DNA from: Acinetobacter terrestris
GTDB taxonomy: Bacteria; Pseudomonadota; Gammaproteobacteria; Pseudomonadales; Moraxellaceae
Length of the DNA stretch: 64,000 bases
Assembly: GCF_004331155.1 (NCBI RefSeq)
Contig: NZ_SJNZ01000018.1
Location: 1 to 64,000 of the forward strand
Direction: 5' to 3'
Of the stretch, positions 47,744-57,475 are shown one piece after another (positions within the stretch are counted from its first letter, which is position 1; each line of letters opens with the position of its first letter). Position numbers and translations under genes: made by a program. The notes below the pieces were generated by a model. That model searched no databases. It was given only the letters and a program-made list of their open reading frames with translations, and had not been told where the DNA came from.

Positions 47744-48235
47744 ATGATGTATGATGCACCCCAGAGCAATATGATTAACACTGTAAACCAGAACACTGCA
47801 GTGATCTCCCAGAAATATCAAGATAGTCAAGCAGGTTTAAGAGCCAAGAATACCAATAAAAATAAAGGCATCCCTTATCTTGATGTGCGTAAATTCACGC
47901 AAAAGTTACATAGCATGTCGTCAGCCTCTAGTACCAAAAAATGTGCGCGAAGCATTCGTATTGCATTACAGTCAGCAGGTGCCAGAATTGTAAACCATCC
48001 GGTGGCAGCTGCAGATTGGGGAAATACGCTCCAGACGATTGGCTACAAAAAAATCAATCCCTCTTTTAATAATCCGAAAGAGGGCGATATTTATATTATT
48101 CATAGAACCCAAAAACATGTTTATGGCCATATTGCTGCCTATACCGGCCGCCAGTGGGTTTCGGATTTCCGTCAAAACAGCCATGCAGTTTATAAGAATG
48201 ATCAGGTGAGCTATACCTATTACCGACTGGTGTAA
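47744..48235 (+). CDS. Putative CHAP/NlpC-type cysteine amidase
   Basis: A 163-residue protein with a disordered, Asn/Gln-rich first 60 residues and a compact papain-like core: SSTKKCARSIRIALQSAGAR (candidate catalytic Cys), PKEGDIYIIHRTQKHVYGHI (candidate His in YGHIAAY) and RQWVSDFRQ (polar third residue). This pattern is that of CHAP-like peptidoglycan amidases, including effectors and phage lysins. No signal peptide or membrane helix is visible, so release would need a secretion system or lysis. It stands alone, with no evident immunity gene. An enzyme fold is likely; the target is inferred. Confidence 0.65.
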   Translation: MMYDAPQSNMINTVNQNTAVISQKYQDSQAGLRAKNTNKNKGIPYLDVRKFTQKLHSMSSASSTKKCARSIRIALQSAGARIVNHPVAAADWGNTLQTIGYKKINPSFNNPKEGDIYIIHRTQKHVYGHIAAYTGRQWVSDFRQNSHAVYKNDQVSYTYYRLV

Positions 48236-48254
48236 TAGACCGATCACAGCATTT

Positions 48255-48283
48255 AAAAAGACACCTTTTAAGGTGTCTTTTTT
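48255..48283 (+). terminator. Intrinsic terminator after the CHAP-like gene
   Basis: AAAAAGACACCTT and AAGGTGTCTTTTT pair with a very short loop and flanking A and T runs. It may serve both the plus-strand gene and the minus-strand chorismate mutase-like gene. Confidence 0.85.
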
Positions 48284-48313
48284 ATGGCATCCTGGGCATT
48301 CGCCTCAATCCAA

Positions 48314-48616
48314 TTAGGGTCTAATCTCTTTTAACTCGCGTTGAATAAAACGCTGGATCATTTCTCTATATAAGTGTTCAACCAGATCCGGATCGGTTCC
48401 CAATTCAACCGCTTGTGCGCGCACTTTGCTAATCACCTGCTCAACCCGTTCCGGTGACTGCACATCCTGCACAGTACGTTTAAAGCGTACTGCCTGATCC
48501 ACATAAAATTGACGGGTTGCGATCATTTCAATCAGTGCAGTATCAATGACATCAATTTTTTCACGCGCTTGTTCTAAAGACTCACATTTTTCTTTCTTCA
48601 TCTTTTCTATCATCAT
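48314..48616 (-). CDS. Chorismate mutase type II-like protein
   Basis: About 100 residues, all helical. LEQAREKIDVIDTALIEMIA, TRQFYVDQAVRFKR and VEHLYREMIQRFIQRELKEI match the AroQ fold, including the conserved Arg and Asp of the first helix and the Lys after the second. Chorismate mutase makes prephenate; the related PchB splits isochorismate, so the reaction is not settled. The start is uncertain among GTG 48622, ATG 48616, ATG 48613 and ATG 48601. The gene overlaps the end of the upstream gene, so they are co-translated. Confidence 0.75.
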   Translation of the reverse strand: MMIEKMKKEKCESLEQAREKIDVIDTALIEMIATRQFYVDQAVRFKRTVQDVQSPERVEQVISKVRAQAVELGTDPDLVEHLYREMIQRFIQRELKEIRP

Positions 48617-49892
48617 TTTCACTTTTATATTGGTCTTCTAAAACATTGCTAAAAATGCTTTCAATCATCCAGACACGGTACAAGCTATTAAACACATAAC
48701 TTTGCCCGTCAATGCGAAGTTCAAGCACAGGAAAATCAGGCTGTGATTTCATTTCACAGCGTATGTCATTTTCTTTCAGTTTGGCAGTGATATCTTCATG
48801 GCTTAATTCACTGATCTCTAAATCACGCTGCATCTGGTCGAAATGTGATTTAAACGACATGTCCTTGCCTTGGGTCCATACCGCCTGCAAAATGCTATGC
48901 ATCGCTTCAACGCGCTGCTCTTCGGGCACGCTATAAAACAGTTGTGCCATCGCAATAGTGGCAGACTGTGTCGGACGGCAAAACGGAGTGAATTTCACTT
49001 CTGTGCGTTTTGACAGACGGGTCGCCAGACTCCAGTCAAACAGATCACGTCCATGATAAGAAAGCGGGTAAACATTCAATTGAATATTATAGTAATTCGC
49101 CAGTTCTTCTTTAATATAAGCCAACAGTAACCAGGAGATTGGATCTTCAAGGGCAATATATAAATCCAGTTCTGGGTCTAGCGCCTGAATTTCATTCAGT
49201 TCTTCTGCATCACTAATTAAATGTTCACACCAATCAATATGATTAATCAGGAAGATTGGATTTCCAGTCAGCAGTTTTTGTTGTTTTAAACGACGTACCA
49301 GTCGAAGCAGGTCATCGACCGCATGGTATTTACGCTGACCAAATTCAAAATAGCTGGCCAGCACTTCGTCATCATTAAAAATACGTTCTGGAAATGCTTG
49401 AGCGCTATGATGCCGACTGGCCATGGCATGTAAAGTGCGTAATTTCCCATACTGTTTTTGCCACAGCATGTGAAATACATCTTCGAGTAAATAGAGGAAA
49501 TCTTGGCCACGTAATGGGGTATTGCGAAGGATGGTTTCTGCTTGTTTTATGGCATCAAGCGGGGGTTGTTCTGGGGTTTCATGGAAGCTAAAGCGATGCT
49601 GCTTGGATAGAATTTTGGCATCATTTAAGCAGTAATTTTGCCACTCGATTGCGGACATATGATTGGGAGGTTCTGCCGTTCGGCTGGAAATAACCACTTT
49701 TAAAGGCTTGAGTTCATCACTCAAAATTTCCTCAAGTTCAGGCAACTGCTGTACAGCCAGATAACTGTACACATCATCTAAACGTAAATGGATACTTAAA
49801 CCCTGTTCCGTAGATAACACCACTTTACGAGTCGGCTTTTGGTAAAACCAACGCGATCGAAGTGGATCAAACCAACGGCGCAACAGTGACAT
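48582..49892 (-). CDS. Protein with two DsbA-like thioredoxin folds, function unknown
   Basis: A 436-residue cytoplasmic protein without a signal peptide. Two halves each look like the DsbA/2-hydroxychromene-2-carboxylate isomerase fold: one starts SIHLRLDDVYSYLAVQQLPE, the other DLYIALEDPISWLLLAYIKE, each a strand followed by a helix as in HCCA isomerases. Neither has a CXXC motif, so it is not a redox enzyme of the usual kind. It overlaps a chorismate mutase-like gene. The assignment rests on pattern, not on close sequence likeness. Confidence 0.6.
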   Translation of the reverse strand: MSLLRRWFDPLRSRWFYQKPTRKVVLSTEQGLSIHLRLDDVYSYLAVQQLPELEEILSDELKPLKVVISSRTAEPPNHMSAIEWQNYCLNDAKILSKQHRFSFHETPEQPPLDAIKQAETILRNTPLRGQDFLYLLEDVFHMLWQKQYGKLRTLHAMASRHHSAQAFPERIFNDDEVLASYFEFGQRKYHAVDDLLRLVRRLKQQKLLTGNPIFLINHIDWCEHLISDAEELNEIQALDPELDLYIALEDPISWLLLAYIKEELANYYNIQLNVYPLSYHGRDLFDWSLATRLSKRTEVKFTPFCRPTQSATIAMAQLFYSVPEEQRVEAMHSILQAVWTQGKDMSFKSHFDQMQRDLEISELSHEDITAKLKENDIRCEMKSQPDFPVLELRIDGQSYVFNSLYRVWMIESIFSNVLEDQYKSENDDRKDEERKM

Positions 49893-49910
49893 GAGATAAG
49901 CCTCGAAAAA

Positions 49911-49936
49911 AAACCCTTGTAGTGCTACAAGGGTTT
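49911..49936 (-). terminator. Intrinsic terminator after the DsbA-like gene's upstream neighbour ilvD
   Basis: AAACCCTTGTAG (49911-49922) and CTACAAGGGTTT (49925-49936) form a perfect 12-bp stem. On the minus strand the T-run follows, placing it about 27 bp after the ilvD stop codon. Confidence 0.85.
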
Positions 49937-49962
49937 ATAACAATTTGTTAGGGAATGATCAA

Positions 49963-51648
49963 TTATACATCTAAATTTAGATCCGTAACTGCCCCTTTTT
50001 CAGCCCCTGTGGTCAATTTAGCAAACTTCGCCAAAGCACCATAGGTGTAATTGGGTTTTGGCTTCACCCAAGCGGCTTTACGTACTGCCATTTCTTCATC
50101 GGAAATGTGTAACGTCATTTCTCGGGTTTCAGCATTAATGGAAATTTTATCGCCATTTTTAACCAAGCCGATTGGACCGCCTTCATAGGCTTCAGGGGTC
50201 ACATGACCAATCACAAAGCCATGACTTCCGCCGGAGAAACGACCATCTGTCAGCAGTGCGACTGATTTACCCAAGCCTTTACCAATAATGGCCGATGTCG
50301 GTTTAAGCATTTCTGGCATACCCGGACCGCCTTTAGGGCCTTCACCACGAATCACTACCACTTCGCCTTCTTGTACTTCGCCGTCCAAGATTCCGCGCAT
50401 CGCACCGATTTCACCTTCGAATACCCGTGCCGGACCTTCAAAATACAGCCCTTCTTTGCCGGTAATTTTTGCCACTGCACCGGTTGGTGACAGGTTGCCT
50501 TTTAACACCACTAAATGAGAGTCTTTTTTGATTGGCGCATCAAATGGCAGGATAATTTGCTGGCCTTCAGGATAATCTTCAACATCGGCCAAGTTTTCAG
50601 CCAAGGTTTTACCGGTCACGGTTAGGCAAGAGCCATCCAGCATACCTGCGTCTAACATACGTTTCATTAACGGCTGGATTCCGCCAATTGCAATCAGTTC
50701 AGACATCAGATATTTCCCTGATGGGCGCACGTCTGCAACGACTGGAATGTCCTGACCAATGCGCACGAAGTCATCTAGTGACAGTTCAACACCTGCTGTA
50801 TGTGCCATAGCAAGCATATGTAGCACACCATTGGTTGAACCCCCAAGTGCAATCAGCACTTTAATCGAGTTTTCAAATGCCGCTTTGGTCATGATGTCGC
50901 GAGGTTTAATGTCTAAACGCAGCAAGTTCATTACCGCTTCACCGGCACGATTACAGTCAAGCAGTTTCTCGTCTGAAACAGCTTCCTGTGCAGATGAACC
51001 GGGCAAGCTCATACCTAGCGCTTCAATGGCAGAAGCCATCGAATTTGCGGTGTACATGCCGCCACAAGAACCTGGACCTGGCAGTGCCACTTCTTCAATA
51101 TGCTTGACCTGAATGGCATTAATTTCGCCTTTGGCATGCTGACCGACCGCTTCAAATACGGAAATCATGTCAGTATGACCCGCGCCCGGTTTAATCGTTC
51201 CGCCATAAATGAACAGACCCGGACGGTTTAAACGTGCAAGCCCCATGATGCAACCCGGCATGTTTTTGTCGCAGCCACCAATCGCAATCACACCATCATA
51301 AGCCTGACAACCAACAACGGCTTCAATCGAATCTGCAATAATTTCACGTGAAACCAGTGAGTATTTCATGCCTTCGGTACCGTTTGAAATACCGTCAGAA
51401 ATAGTAATGGTATTGAAGATAATACCTTTACCATTTGCGGCATTGACGCCTTTTTCCACTTCACGTGCCAGACCATCAATGTGCATATTACATGGTGTGA
51501 CATTGGCCCAGGTGGAAGCAATCCCAATAAATGGACGGGTAAAATCTACATCTTTAAACCCTGTGGCACGCATCATGGAACGTGCCGGGGCATTTTCAAT
51601 CCCTTCATACACCGGTGCGGAATGCTCGCGGATATTATCTTTACTCAT
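49963..51648 (-). CDS. ilvD: Dihydroxy-acid dehydratase, about 560-residue type
   Basis: Dehydrates dihydroxy acids to 2-keto acids in valine, leucine and isoleucine synthesis. The 561-residue protein is of the shorter IlvD type, seen with [2Fe-2S] clusters. Cluster Cys are in [19 protein letters not shown] and [14 protein letters not shown]. Further signatures are [20 protein letters not shown] and [17 protein letters not shown] second, longer ilvD lies upstream. Which one is the main branched-chain enzyme is unclear. Confidence 0.93.
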   Translation of the reverse strand: MSKDNIREHSAPVYEGIENAPARSMMRATGFKDVDFTRPFIGIASTWANVTPCNMHIDGLAREVEKGVNAANGKGIIFNTITISDGISNGTEGMKYSLVSREIIADSIEAVVGCQAYDGVIAIGGCDKNMPGCIMGLARLNRPGLFIYGGTIKPGAGHTDMISVFEAVGQHAKGEINAIQVKHIEEVALPGPGSCGGMYTANSMASAIEALGMSLPGSSAQEAVSDEKLLDCNRAGEAVMNLLRLDIKPRDIMTKAAFENSIKVLIALGGSTNGVLHMLAMAHTAGVELSLDDFVRIGQDIPVVADVRPSGKYLMSELIAIGGIQPLMKRMLDAGMLDGSCLTVTGKTLAENLADVEDYPEGQQIILPFDAPIKKDSHLVVLKGNLSPTGAVAKITGKEGLYFEGPARVFEGEIGAMRGILDGEVQEGEVVVIRGEGPKGGPGMPEMLKPTSAIIGKGLGKSVALLTDGRFSGGSHGFVIGHVTPEAYEGGPIGLVKNGDKISINAETREMTLHISDEEMAVRKAAWVKPKPNYTYGALAKFAKLTTGAEKGAVTDLNLDV

Positions 51649-51826
51649 TATTTTATTCCTTGGCGATGACCAATTTTAAGCTTCAGTCTGTAGCAATCTA
51701 TTCTAGGATCATTGTATAGAAGGCCTACGATATGTAAAAGCATATGATTGAGAATCAAGCTTCGTGATTATTTCCATACAGCCATACTTTATGTCTAGGA
51801 CGATATGATGAGTGTGTAGGCTTTAC

Positions 51827-51919
51827 TTTACTTTTGACTGGACAAAAGTAAACAAAATCCCTTTGTTTCCTCGATATGACATCCCTGTCATACGAGGAAA
51901 CATGCGACTTCCTGTCGCA
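51827..51919. repeat. Intergenic element with three hairpins in a row
   Basis: Three inverted repeats follow one another: TTTACTTTT/AAAAGTAAA (51827-51852), CCTCG..ATGACA/TGTCAT.CGAGG (51869-51897) and TGCGAC/GTCGCA (51903-51919). They lie between the two ilvD genes with no coding frame. Such AT-rich TTTACTTTTG..CAAAAGTAAA palindromes look like the dispersed intergenic repeats of Acinetobacter; the copy number cannot be judged from one window. Confidence 0.55.
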
Positions 51920-51962
51920 CTCCATGAAACGAATAACGGTAAATACTCAAATGATGTGGCAT

Positions 51963-51992
51963 AAAAAAGCACCCCATCTGGAGTGCTTTTTT
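51963..51992 (-). terminator. Intrinsic terminator after the longer ilvD
   Basis: AAAAAAGCAC.CC and GG.GTGCTTTTTT pair with one mismatch. On the minus strand it follows the longer ilvD stop by 19 bp. Confidence 0.85.
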
Positions 51993-52011
51993 AATCTGTA
52001 AAAACTACAAA

Positions 52012-53841
52012 TTAGATTTCACGTACCGCACCTTTCGCCGCACTTGTGGTATGCATGGCATACGCTTTCAGTGCTTTTGAAATTTTACGTGGACGTTCCT
52101 CAACTGGATGCCAGCCTTTGGCTTCTTGCACTTCACGGCGCGCAGCCATGGTTGCATCATCCACAGCCAAGTGAATGGTACGGTTTGGAATATCAATTTC
52201 GATGATATCGCCATCTTCAACCAGACCAATTGCACCGCCTTCAGCCGCTTCAGGCGATACGTGACCAATTGAAAGACCTGATGAACCGCCAGAGAAACGA
52301 CCATCGGTCAATAAGGCACATTCTTTACCTAAACCTTTCGATTTAAGGTAGCTGGTTGGATACAACATTTCCTGCATACCTGGGCCACCACGTGGACCTT
52401 CGTAGCGAATTACCACTACATCACCGGCTTTAATACCGCCACCCAAAATACTTTCTACCGCAGCATCCTGACTTTCAAAGACACGTGCTGTGCCGTTGAA
52501 TTTTAAAATCGAATCATCTACACCAGCCGTTTTGACGATACAGCCATCCAGTGCAATGTTGCCGTAAAGCACTGCCAATCCGCCATCTTGCGAGAAGGCA
52601 TGTTCTGCATTACGGATTACACCGGTTTCACGGTTGCCATCTAAAGTTTGGTAATAACGGTTTTGCGAGAAAGCAGTTTGAGTCGGCACACCGCCTGGGG
52701 CTGAGCGGAAAAACTCGTAGACATCAGCATCTTCAGTACGGATGATGTCCCATTTATCCAAGGCATCTTTTAAGGTTTTTTCATGTACTGTGGGTACTGA
52801 AGTATCCAATAAGCCTGCGCGGTCAAGTTCACCCAAGATTGACATAATCCCGCCTGCACGGTGTACGTCTTCCATATGTACATCTTGTTTTGCTGGTGCC
52901 ACTTTACACAGCACTGGAACGTTACGAGAAAGACGATCAATGTCAGTCATGGTGAAATCGACTTCAGCTTCATGTGCCGCGGCCAATAAATGCAGTACAG
53001 TATTGGTTGAACCGCCCATTGAAACATCTAAAGTCATGGCATTTTCAAACGCTGCTTTAGTCGCAATTGAACGCGGTAAAATGCTGTAATCATCTTGTTC
53101 ATAATGGCGTTTTGCCAGTTCTACAATCAACTGACCTGCACGTTCGAATAATTTTTTACGGTTGGCATGCGTAGCTAAAGTTGAACCGTTACCCGGTAAA
53201 GACAGACCCAAAGCTTCAGTTAAACAGTTCATTGAGTTGGCGGTGAACATGCCTGAACATGAACCACAGGTTGGACAGGCAGAGCGTTCGTATTCAGCTA
53301 CTTCTTCATCGGTGAAACTGTCATCTGCTGCAACAATCATCGCGTCGACCAAATCAATGGCTTTTTCATCACCACGAATTTTGACTTTACCCGCTTCCAT
53401 TGGGCCACCCGACACGAACACCACTGGAATATTGAGACGCATTGCTGTCATCAACATGCCCGGAGTGATTTTGTCACAGTTGGAAATACAGACCATGGCA
53501 TCGGCACAGTGTGCATTGACCATGTATTCAACCGAGTCCGCAATCAGGTCACGTGAAGGCAATGAATACAGCATGCCGTCATGCCCCATCGCAATTCCGT
53601 CATCTACGGCAATGGTATTGAATTCTTTGGCTACACCGCCTGATGCTTCAATTTGACGTGCCACAAGCTGACCTAAGTCTTTCAAATGGACGTGACCCGG
53701 TACAAACTGAGTGAAAGAGTTGACCACCGCAATAATCGGTTTACCAAAATCTTCATCTTTCATTCCGGTTGCGCGCCATAAGCCACGCGCACCCGCCATG
53801 TTTCTTCCGTGTGTCGATGTTTTTGAACGATAGTCAGGCAT
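52012..53841 (-). CDS. ilvD: Dihydroxy-acid dehydratase, about 610-residue type
   Basis: A 609-residue IlvD of the long type found in enterobacteria, usually with a [4Fe-4S] cluster. Cluster Cys are visible in [12 protein letters not shown] and [17 protein letters not shown]. Other signatures are [20 protein letters not shown] and [20 protein letters not shown]. The start is the ATG at 53841 ([20 protein letters not shown], with GGAAA upstream), the usual N terminus; the open frame extends 16 codons further without support. It is likely the main enzyme of branched-chain amino acid synthesis. Confidence 0.94.
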   Translation of the reverse strand: MPDYRSKTSTHGRNMAGARGLWRATGMKDEDFGKPIIAVVNSFTQFVPGHVHLKDLGQLVARQIEASGGVAKEFNTIAVDDGIAMGHDGMLYSLPSRDLIADSVEYMVNAHCADAMVCISNCDKITPGMLMTAMRLNIPVVFVSGGPMEAGKVKIRGDEKAIDLVDAMIVAADDSFTDEEVAEYERSACPTCGSCSGMFTANSMNCLTEALGLSLPGNGSTLATHANRKKLFERAGQLIVELAKRHYEQDDYSILPRSIATKAAFENAMTLDVSMGGSTNTVLHLLAAAHEAEVDFTMTDIDRLSRNVPVLCKVAPAKQDVHMEDVHRAGGIMSILGELDRAGLLDTSVPTVHEKTLKDALDKWDIIRTEDADVYEFFRSAPGGVPTQTAFSQNRYYQTLDGNRETGVIRNAEHAFSQDGGLAVLYGNIALDGCIVKTAGVDDSILKFNGTARVFESQDAAVESILGGGIKAGDVVVIRYEGPRGGPGMQEMLYPTSYLKSKGLGKECALLTDGRFSGGSSGLSIGHVSPEAAEGGAIGLVEDGDIIEIDIPNRTIHLAVDDATMAARREVQEAKGWHPVEERPRKISKALKAYAMHTTSAAKGAVREI

Positions 53842-54270
53842 TGTGTATTTCCAACAAAGTTTGTGCTCGAAATGAATTCTAGGATTCACTCTGGCTGAAT
53901 GATACTGATATATAACGCTAAATCAGTCGAAATATAGATATATCTTACTACAGCTTGCAGTTAAGCAAAGTCCTGTAAGCATGATCTTTTACGAGAGAAA
54001 TCTATGGATCTTTCGACGATTCATATAAAATAAACTGATACTGAAAGCTAATATAACGCCATAACACTGAATTAAATACAAAACTTTCATGAATAATTTT
54101 TTAATTTTGCATTACTTTATTTTATTATTAATCGCTTTTAAATGAAAACCCATCTTCAAAAAATTGAGATAAGTATCTTAGTTTCAGTAGCTTGTGAGTT
54201 CATGTACACGACCTTAGGTCTCGCTCTGGTTTTGCCTTATAATAAGTTAAGTTTATTTGGAATTTCATGT
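53842..54270. promoter_or_regulatory. Divergent region between ilvD and fmt
   Basis: About 430 bp with no gene. TATAAT at 54238-54243 is a perfect -10 hexamer, 27 bases before the fmt GTG; the -35 candidate near 54214 (TTAGGT, 18-base spacer) is weak. The promoter of the longer ilvD must lie at the other end, near 53880-53950. No leader peptide rich in branched-chain amino acids was seen. Confidence 0.4.
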
Positions 54271-55230
54271 GTGAAAATCATCTTTGCGGGTACCCCAGAA
54301 TTTGCAGCGGTCGCCTTAGACGCGCTGTTAAAAACCGACCATGAAATTGTGGCTGTTTATACCCAACCTGACCGCAAAGCAGGTCGCGGGCAAAAACTTC
54401 ACGCATCCGCAGTCAAAAAATTGGCTTTAGAACACAATATTCCGGTTTATCAACCGTTACATTTCAAGTCTTCTACTGAAGAAGGTCTGGCAGCTCAACA
54501 AGAACTGGCTGCTTTGGGCGCTGATATTATGGTGGTGGCAGCCTATGGCCTGATCTTGCCGCAAGTGGTTTTAGACACGCCTAAATATGGCTGTTTAAAT
54601 ATTCATGGTTCATTATTGCCACGCTGGCGCGGTGCAGCCCCGATTCAACGTGCCATTGCTACCGGCGATCGCGAAACCGGCGTCACCATTATGAAAATGG
54701 CTGCTGGTCTGGATACTGGTGACATGATGTATAAAACTATCTGCCCGATTGAATCCACCGATACTTCTGCAACTTTGCATGACAAACTCGCGATTCAGGG
54801 CGCGGCAGCCATTGCCGCTGTTTTAGATTCAGAACAAACATTACAGCACTATTTAGAAACGCGTGAAGTTCAGGATGAAGCTTTGACTGTCTATGCACAC
54901 AAATTGTCAAAAGCTGAAGCTCAGATTGACTGGTCAATCGATGCGCTACAAATCGACCGTAATATTCGTGCCTTTAATCCGTGGCCCGTGGCATTTATCG
55001 TACTCGATGAGCAAAACAACCTGCGTGTCTGGAACTCCCAGTTATCCAATGCCACTGCAGAAAATGCTCAAGTGGGTGAAATCATTGCAATTGATAAACA
55101 CGGCGTCCATGTTGCCTGCGCAAATAACACTGTAATCACGCTAACTGCTTTACAATGGCCGGGTGGCAAACCGCTGAATGCCGTACAAATTTTACAAACT
55201 CAAAAACTGAATATCGGACAAATTTTATAA
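54271..55230 (+). CDS. fmt: Methionyl-tRNA formyltransferase
   Basis: Formylates initiator Met-tRNA. The 319-residue enzyme begins at the GTG at 54271 with KIIFAGTPEFAAVALDALL. The open frame runs 43 codons further upstream, but the extra peptide is not family-like. The catalytic site is in NIHGSLLPRWRGAAPIQRAI (Asn, His), and TGVTIMKMAAGLDTGDMM holds the catalytic Asp. The C-terminal OB-like domain follows. Its stop overlaps the start of rsmB by one base (TAATG). Confidence 0.95.
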   Translation: MKIIFAGTPEFAAVALDALLKTDHEIVAVYTQPDRKAGRGQKLHASAVKKLALEHNIPVYQPLHFKSSTEEGLAAQQELAALGADIMVVAAYGLILPQVVLDTPKYGCLNIHGSLLPRWRGAAPIQRAIATGDRETGVTIMKMAAGLDTGDMMYKTICPIESTDTSATLHDKLAIQGAAAIAAVLDSEQTLQHYLETREVQDEALTVYAHKLSKAEAQIDWSIDALQIDRNIRAFNPWPVAFIVLDEQNNLRVWNSQLSNATAENAQVGEIIAIDKHGVHVACANNTVITLTALQWPGGKPLNAVQILQTQKLNIGQIL

Positions 55231-56537
55231 TGAGACAATCTCCCCACGCCTCTGGTAAGACTTTAAACTTACGTGCTCAGGTTGTTAAAACGTTATTGGC
55301 TGTCCAAAATGGTCAATCACTGGCATCTGTGTTAAATCAGCACATGAATATCGTGTCAGACAAAGACCGCGCGTTGTATCACGAACTGGTGCTTGGCTGT
55401 CTACGCCAGTGGCACGCCCTGAAACAGGTGACTTTACCCCTGCTTACTGTACCACTTGAAAATCCGGTGGTTGAAACCTGTTTATATGTCGGTTTATATC
55501 AATTGCTGTGTACCCGTGTGGCTGCACATGCCGCAATTTCTGAAACGGTAGAAGCCAGCAAACAACTGGGCATGGAAAGTTTAAGTGGCGTGGTGAATGC
55601 CATTTTACGCCGTGCAACGCGTGAAACCGAACAGTTCTACGATGTATTGGAAAATGCGTCGAATTTACCAAGCTGGTTGGCTAAACGTTTGAAAAAGGAC
55701 TGGGGCGAGCAATTTGCAGAACTCAGCTACGAGCTTAAACAGGTTGCGCCACTGACTTTGCGTGTCAATACCCGCCAGGTCAGCCGTGAAGAATATCTCG
55801 ACATTCTGGAAGATGAAGGCATCGACGCACATCGTTGCGAACTTTCCGATGTCGGTATTGTGCTGGATGAAAGCATTCATGTGCCGAGCCTGCCAGGTTT
55901 TGAAGCCGGCGGTTTTTCGGTACAGGATGAACACGCTCAGCTTTGCGCAAGCCTAGTGCCCAATCTGGACGGCAAATTTGTGATTGATGCCTGTGCAGCA
56001 CCGGGTGGTAAAACGGCGCATCTTTTAGAGAAATATCAGCCGAAAAAACTGATTGCACTCGACCAAGACGAAAAACGCTTGAAACGTGTCTCCGAAAACC
56101 TGGAGCGCCTGATTCTCGATGGCAAACACGTGGAAATTATCACCGCAAATGCAGCGACATGGACTGCACCTGAGCTTGCAGATTGCATCGTACTGGACGC
56201 GCCATGTTCAGCGATTGGTGTGATTCGTCGCCATCCAGACATTCGTTTACTGCGTCAGTCGGGTGATATTGCCAAAACGGTTGAGTTGCAAAAACAGATT
56301 CTTGAAAATATGTGGCAACAGCTGAAAGTCGGTGGCACCTTGCTGTACATCACCTGCTCGATTTTAAAAGCTGAAAATGAACAGCAAATGGTGGATTTCT
56401 TCGCCAATCATGCCGATGCACAAGAACAAAAAATTGATGCGGACTGGGGAATTGAACAAATCCACGGTCGTCAGTTATTGCCACAAGTGGGTCATGGCGA
56501 TGGATTCTTCTATTGCCGTATCCAGAAAACTGCTTAA
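55230..56537 (+). CDS. rsmB: 16S rRNA (cytosine-967-C5)-methyltransferase RsmB
   Basis: Methylates C967 of 16S rRNA using SAM. The 435-residue protein has a NusB-like N-terminal RNA-binding domain (LRAQVVKTLLAVQNGQSL; HAAISETVEASKQLGMESLS) and the Rossmann methyltransferase domain: VIDACAAPGGKTAHLLEKY (SAM site), IVLDAPCSAIGVIRRHPDIR and LLYITCSILKAENEQQ, which hold the two catalytic Cys. It is translationally coupled to fmt, the usual fmt-rsmB arrangement. Confidence 0.95.
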   Translation: MRQSPHASGKTLNLRAQVVKTLLAVQNGQSLASVLNQHMNIVSDKDRALYHELVLGCLRQWHALKQVTLPLLTVPLENPVVETCLYVGLYQLLCTRVAAHAAISETVEASKQLGMESLSGVVNAILRRATRETEQFYDVLENASNLPSWLAKRLKKDWGEQFAELSYELKQVAPLTLRVNTRQVSREEYLDILEDEGIDAHRCELSDVGIVLDESIHVPSLPGFEAGGFSVQDEHAQLCASLVPNLDGKFVIDACAAPGGKTAHLLEKYQPKKLIALDQDEKRLKRVSENLERLILDGKHVEIITANAATWTAPELADCIVLDAPCSAIGVIRRHPDIRLLRQSGDIAKTVELQKQILENMWQQLKVGGTLLYITCSILKAENEQQMVDFFANHADAQEQKIDADWGIEQIHGRQLLPQVGHGDGFFYCRIQKTA

Positions 56538-56558
56538 CGACATAACGGTAATGCAAAT

Positions 56559-56587
56559 AAAAAGGTGGCTTTCGAGCCGCCTTTTTT
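56559..56587. terminator. Intrinsic terminator between rsmB and zupT
   Basis: AAAAAGG.GGCT, a TTCG tetraloop and AGCC.CCTTTTTT. The genes on both sides converge, and the A and T runs allow termination in both directions. Confidence 0.85.
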
Positions 56588-56628
56588 ATGTGTACGTTTC
56601 TTAAATATATGTTTTTAAATATATTTTT

Positions 56629-57438
56629 TTAACTGACAAATTTAAACAGCACTAAACTAAGCGCTAAAGATGCCATCCCAATGACCAGTCCATACACCGT
56701 TTCATGCCCTTTGGCGTAACGCTTTGCTGTGGGTAACAGTTCATCCAAGGCCAAAAATACCATCACCCCGCCAATCACGCCAAATACCGCACCATACACA
56801 CTAAAACTCATAAACGGTGCCAAAATAAAGTAACCGAGTGCCGCACCCAATGGCTCGGCCAAAGCAGAAACAAAACTGGCGCCTAGAGCCAAATCTCTGC
56901 GTCCGGTCGCCATATAGACCGGTAAGGTAATCGCAATACCTTCAGGAATATTATGAATAGCAATGGCTACTGCTAATGGTGCACCCAAGGTCGGACTTTC
57001 TAATGTCGCAAAAAAGGTTGCCAAACCTTCAGGGAAGTTGTGTGCCGTAATGGCGAATAAAGTCAGTAAACCGGTACGCCTTAATTGTCGTTGTTCGATC
57101 TCGGCGGCATTGTTCGGTTCAATGGTTTCATGTGGATTGGGAATAAAATGATCCAGGAGCAAGACTAAAATCACCCCAGATAAAAAGGCAAAAGTACCAA
57201 AGGCAAAACCAAATTTAGGATCAAAAGCCTGACTAAACGAAGCAATCGATTTATTTAAAATTTCAGTCAGGGAAACATAGATCATTGCCCCTGCTGAAAA
57301 AGCCAGGCCGAAAGATAACAGGCGATAGCTGGGTTGCCTAAAAAATAAAACCAATGCTCCACCAATCACCGTGGCCAATCCGGCAAGAAAGGTCACTGCA
57401 AATGCGATCCACACTTGGTGCTGCAAAATGGTTTGCAT
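56629..57438 (-). CDS. zupT: ZIP-family divalent metal transporter (ZupT-like)
   Basis: Imports zinc and other divalent metals. The 269-residue protein has about eight membrane helices with AVTFLAGLATVIGGALVLFF, ITAHNFPEGLATFFATLE and AIAIHNIPEGIAITLPVYMA, the His-Asn-X-Pro-Glu-Gly motifs that form the metal site. The ATG at 57438 has GGAG eight bases before it; the open frame continues 13 codons without support. A Fur-like sequence lies just upstream. Confidence 0.9.
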   Translation of the reverse strand: MQTILQHQVWIAFAVTFLAGLATVIGGALVLFFRQPSYRLLSFGLAFSAGAMIYVSLTEILNKSIASFSQAFDPKFGFAFGTFAFLSGVILVLLLDHFIPNPHETIEPNNAAEIEQRQLRRTGLLTLFAITAHNFPEGLATFFATLESPTLGAPLAVAIAIHNIPEGIAITLPVYMATGRRDLALGASFVSALAEPLGAALGYFILAPFMSFSVYGAVFGVIGGVMVFLALDELLPTAKRYAKGHETVYGLVIGMASLALSLVLFKFVS

Positions 57439-57475
57439 CAATGTGCTCCATTTCAGAAACAAGAAAGCCATTACC

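Noticed and set aside
54142..54270. Longer N terminus for Fmt from an ATG at 54142
   Set aside because: The family N terminus (KIIFAGTPEF) begins at the GTG at 54271, and a -10 hexamer lies between the two starts.
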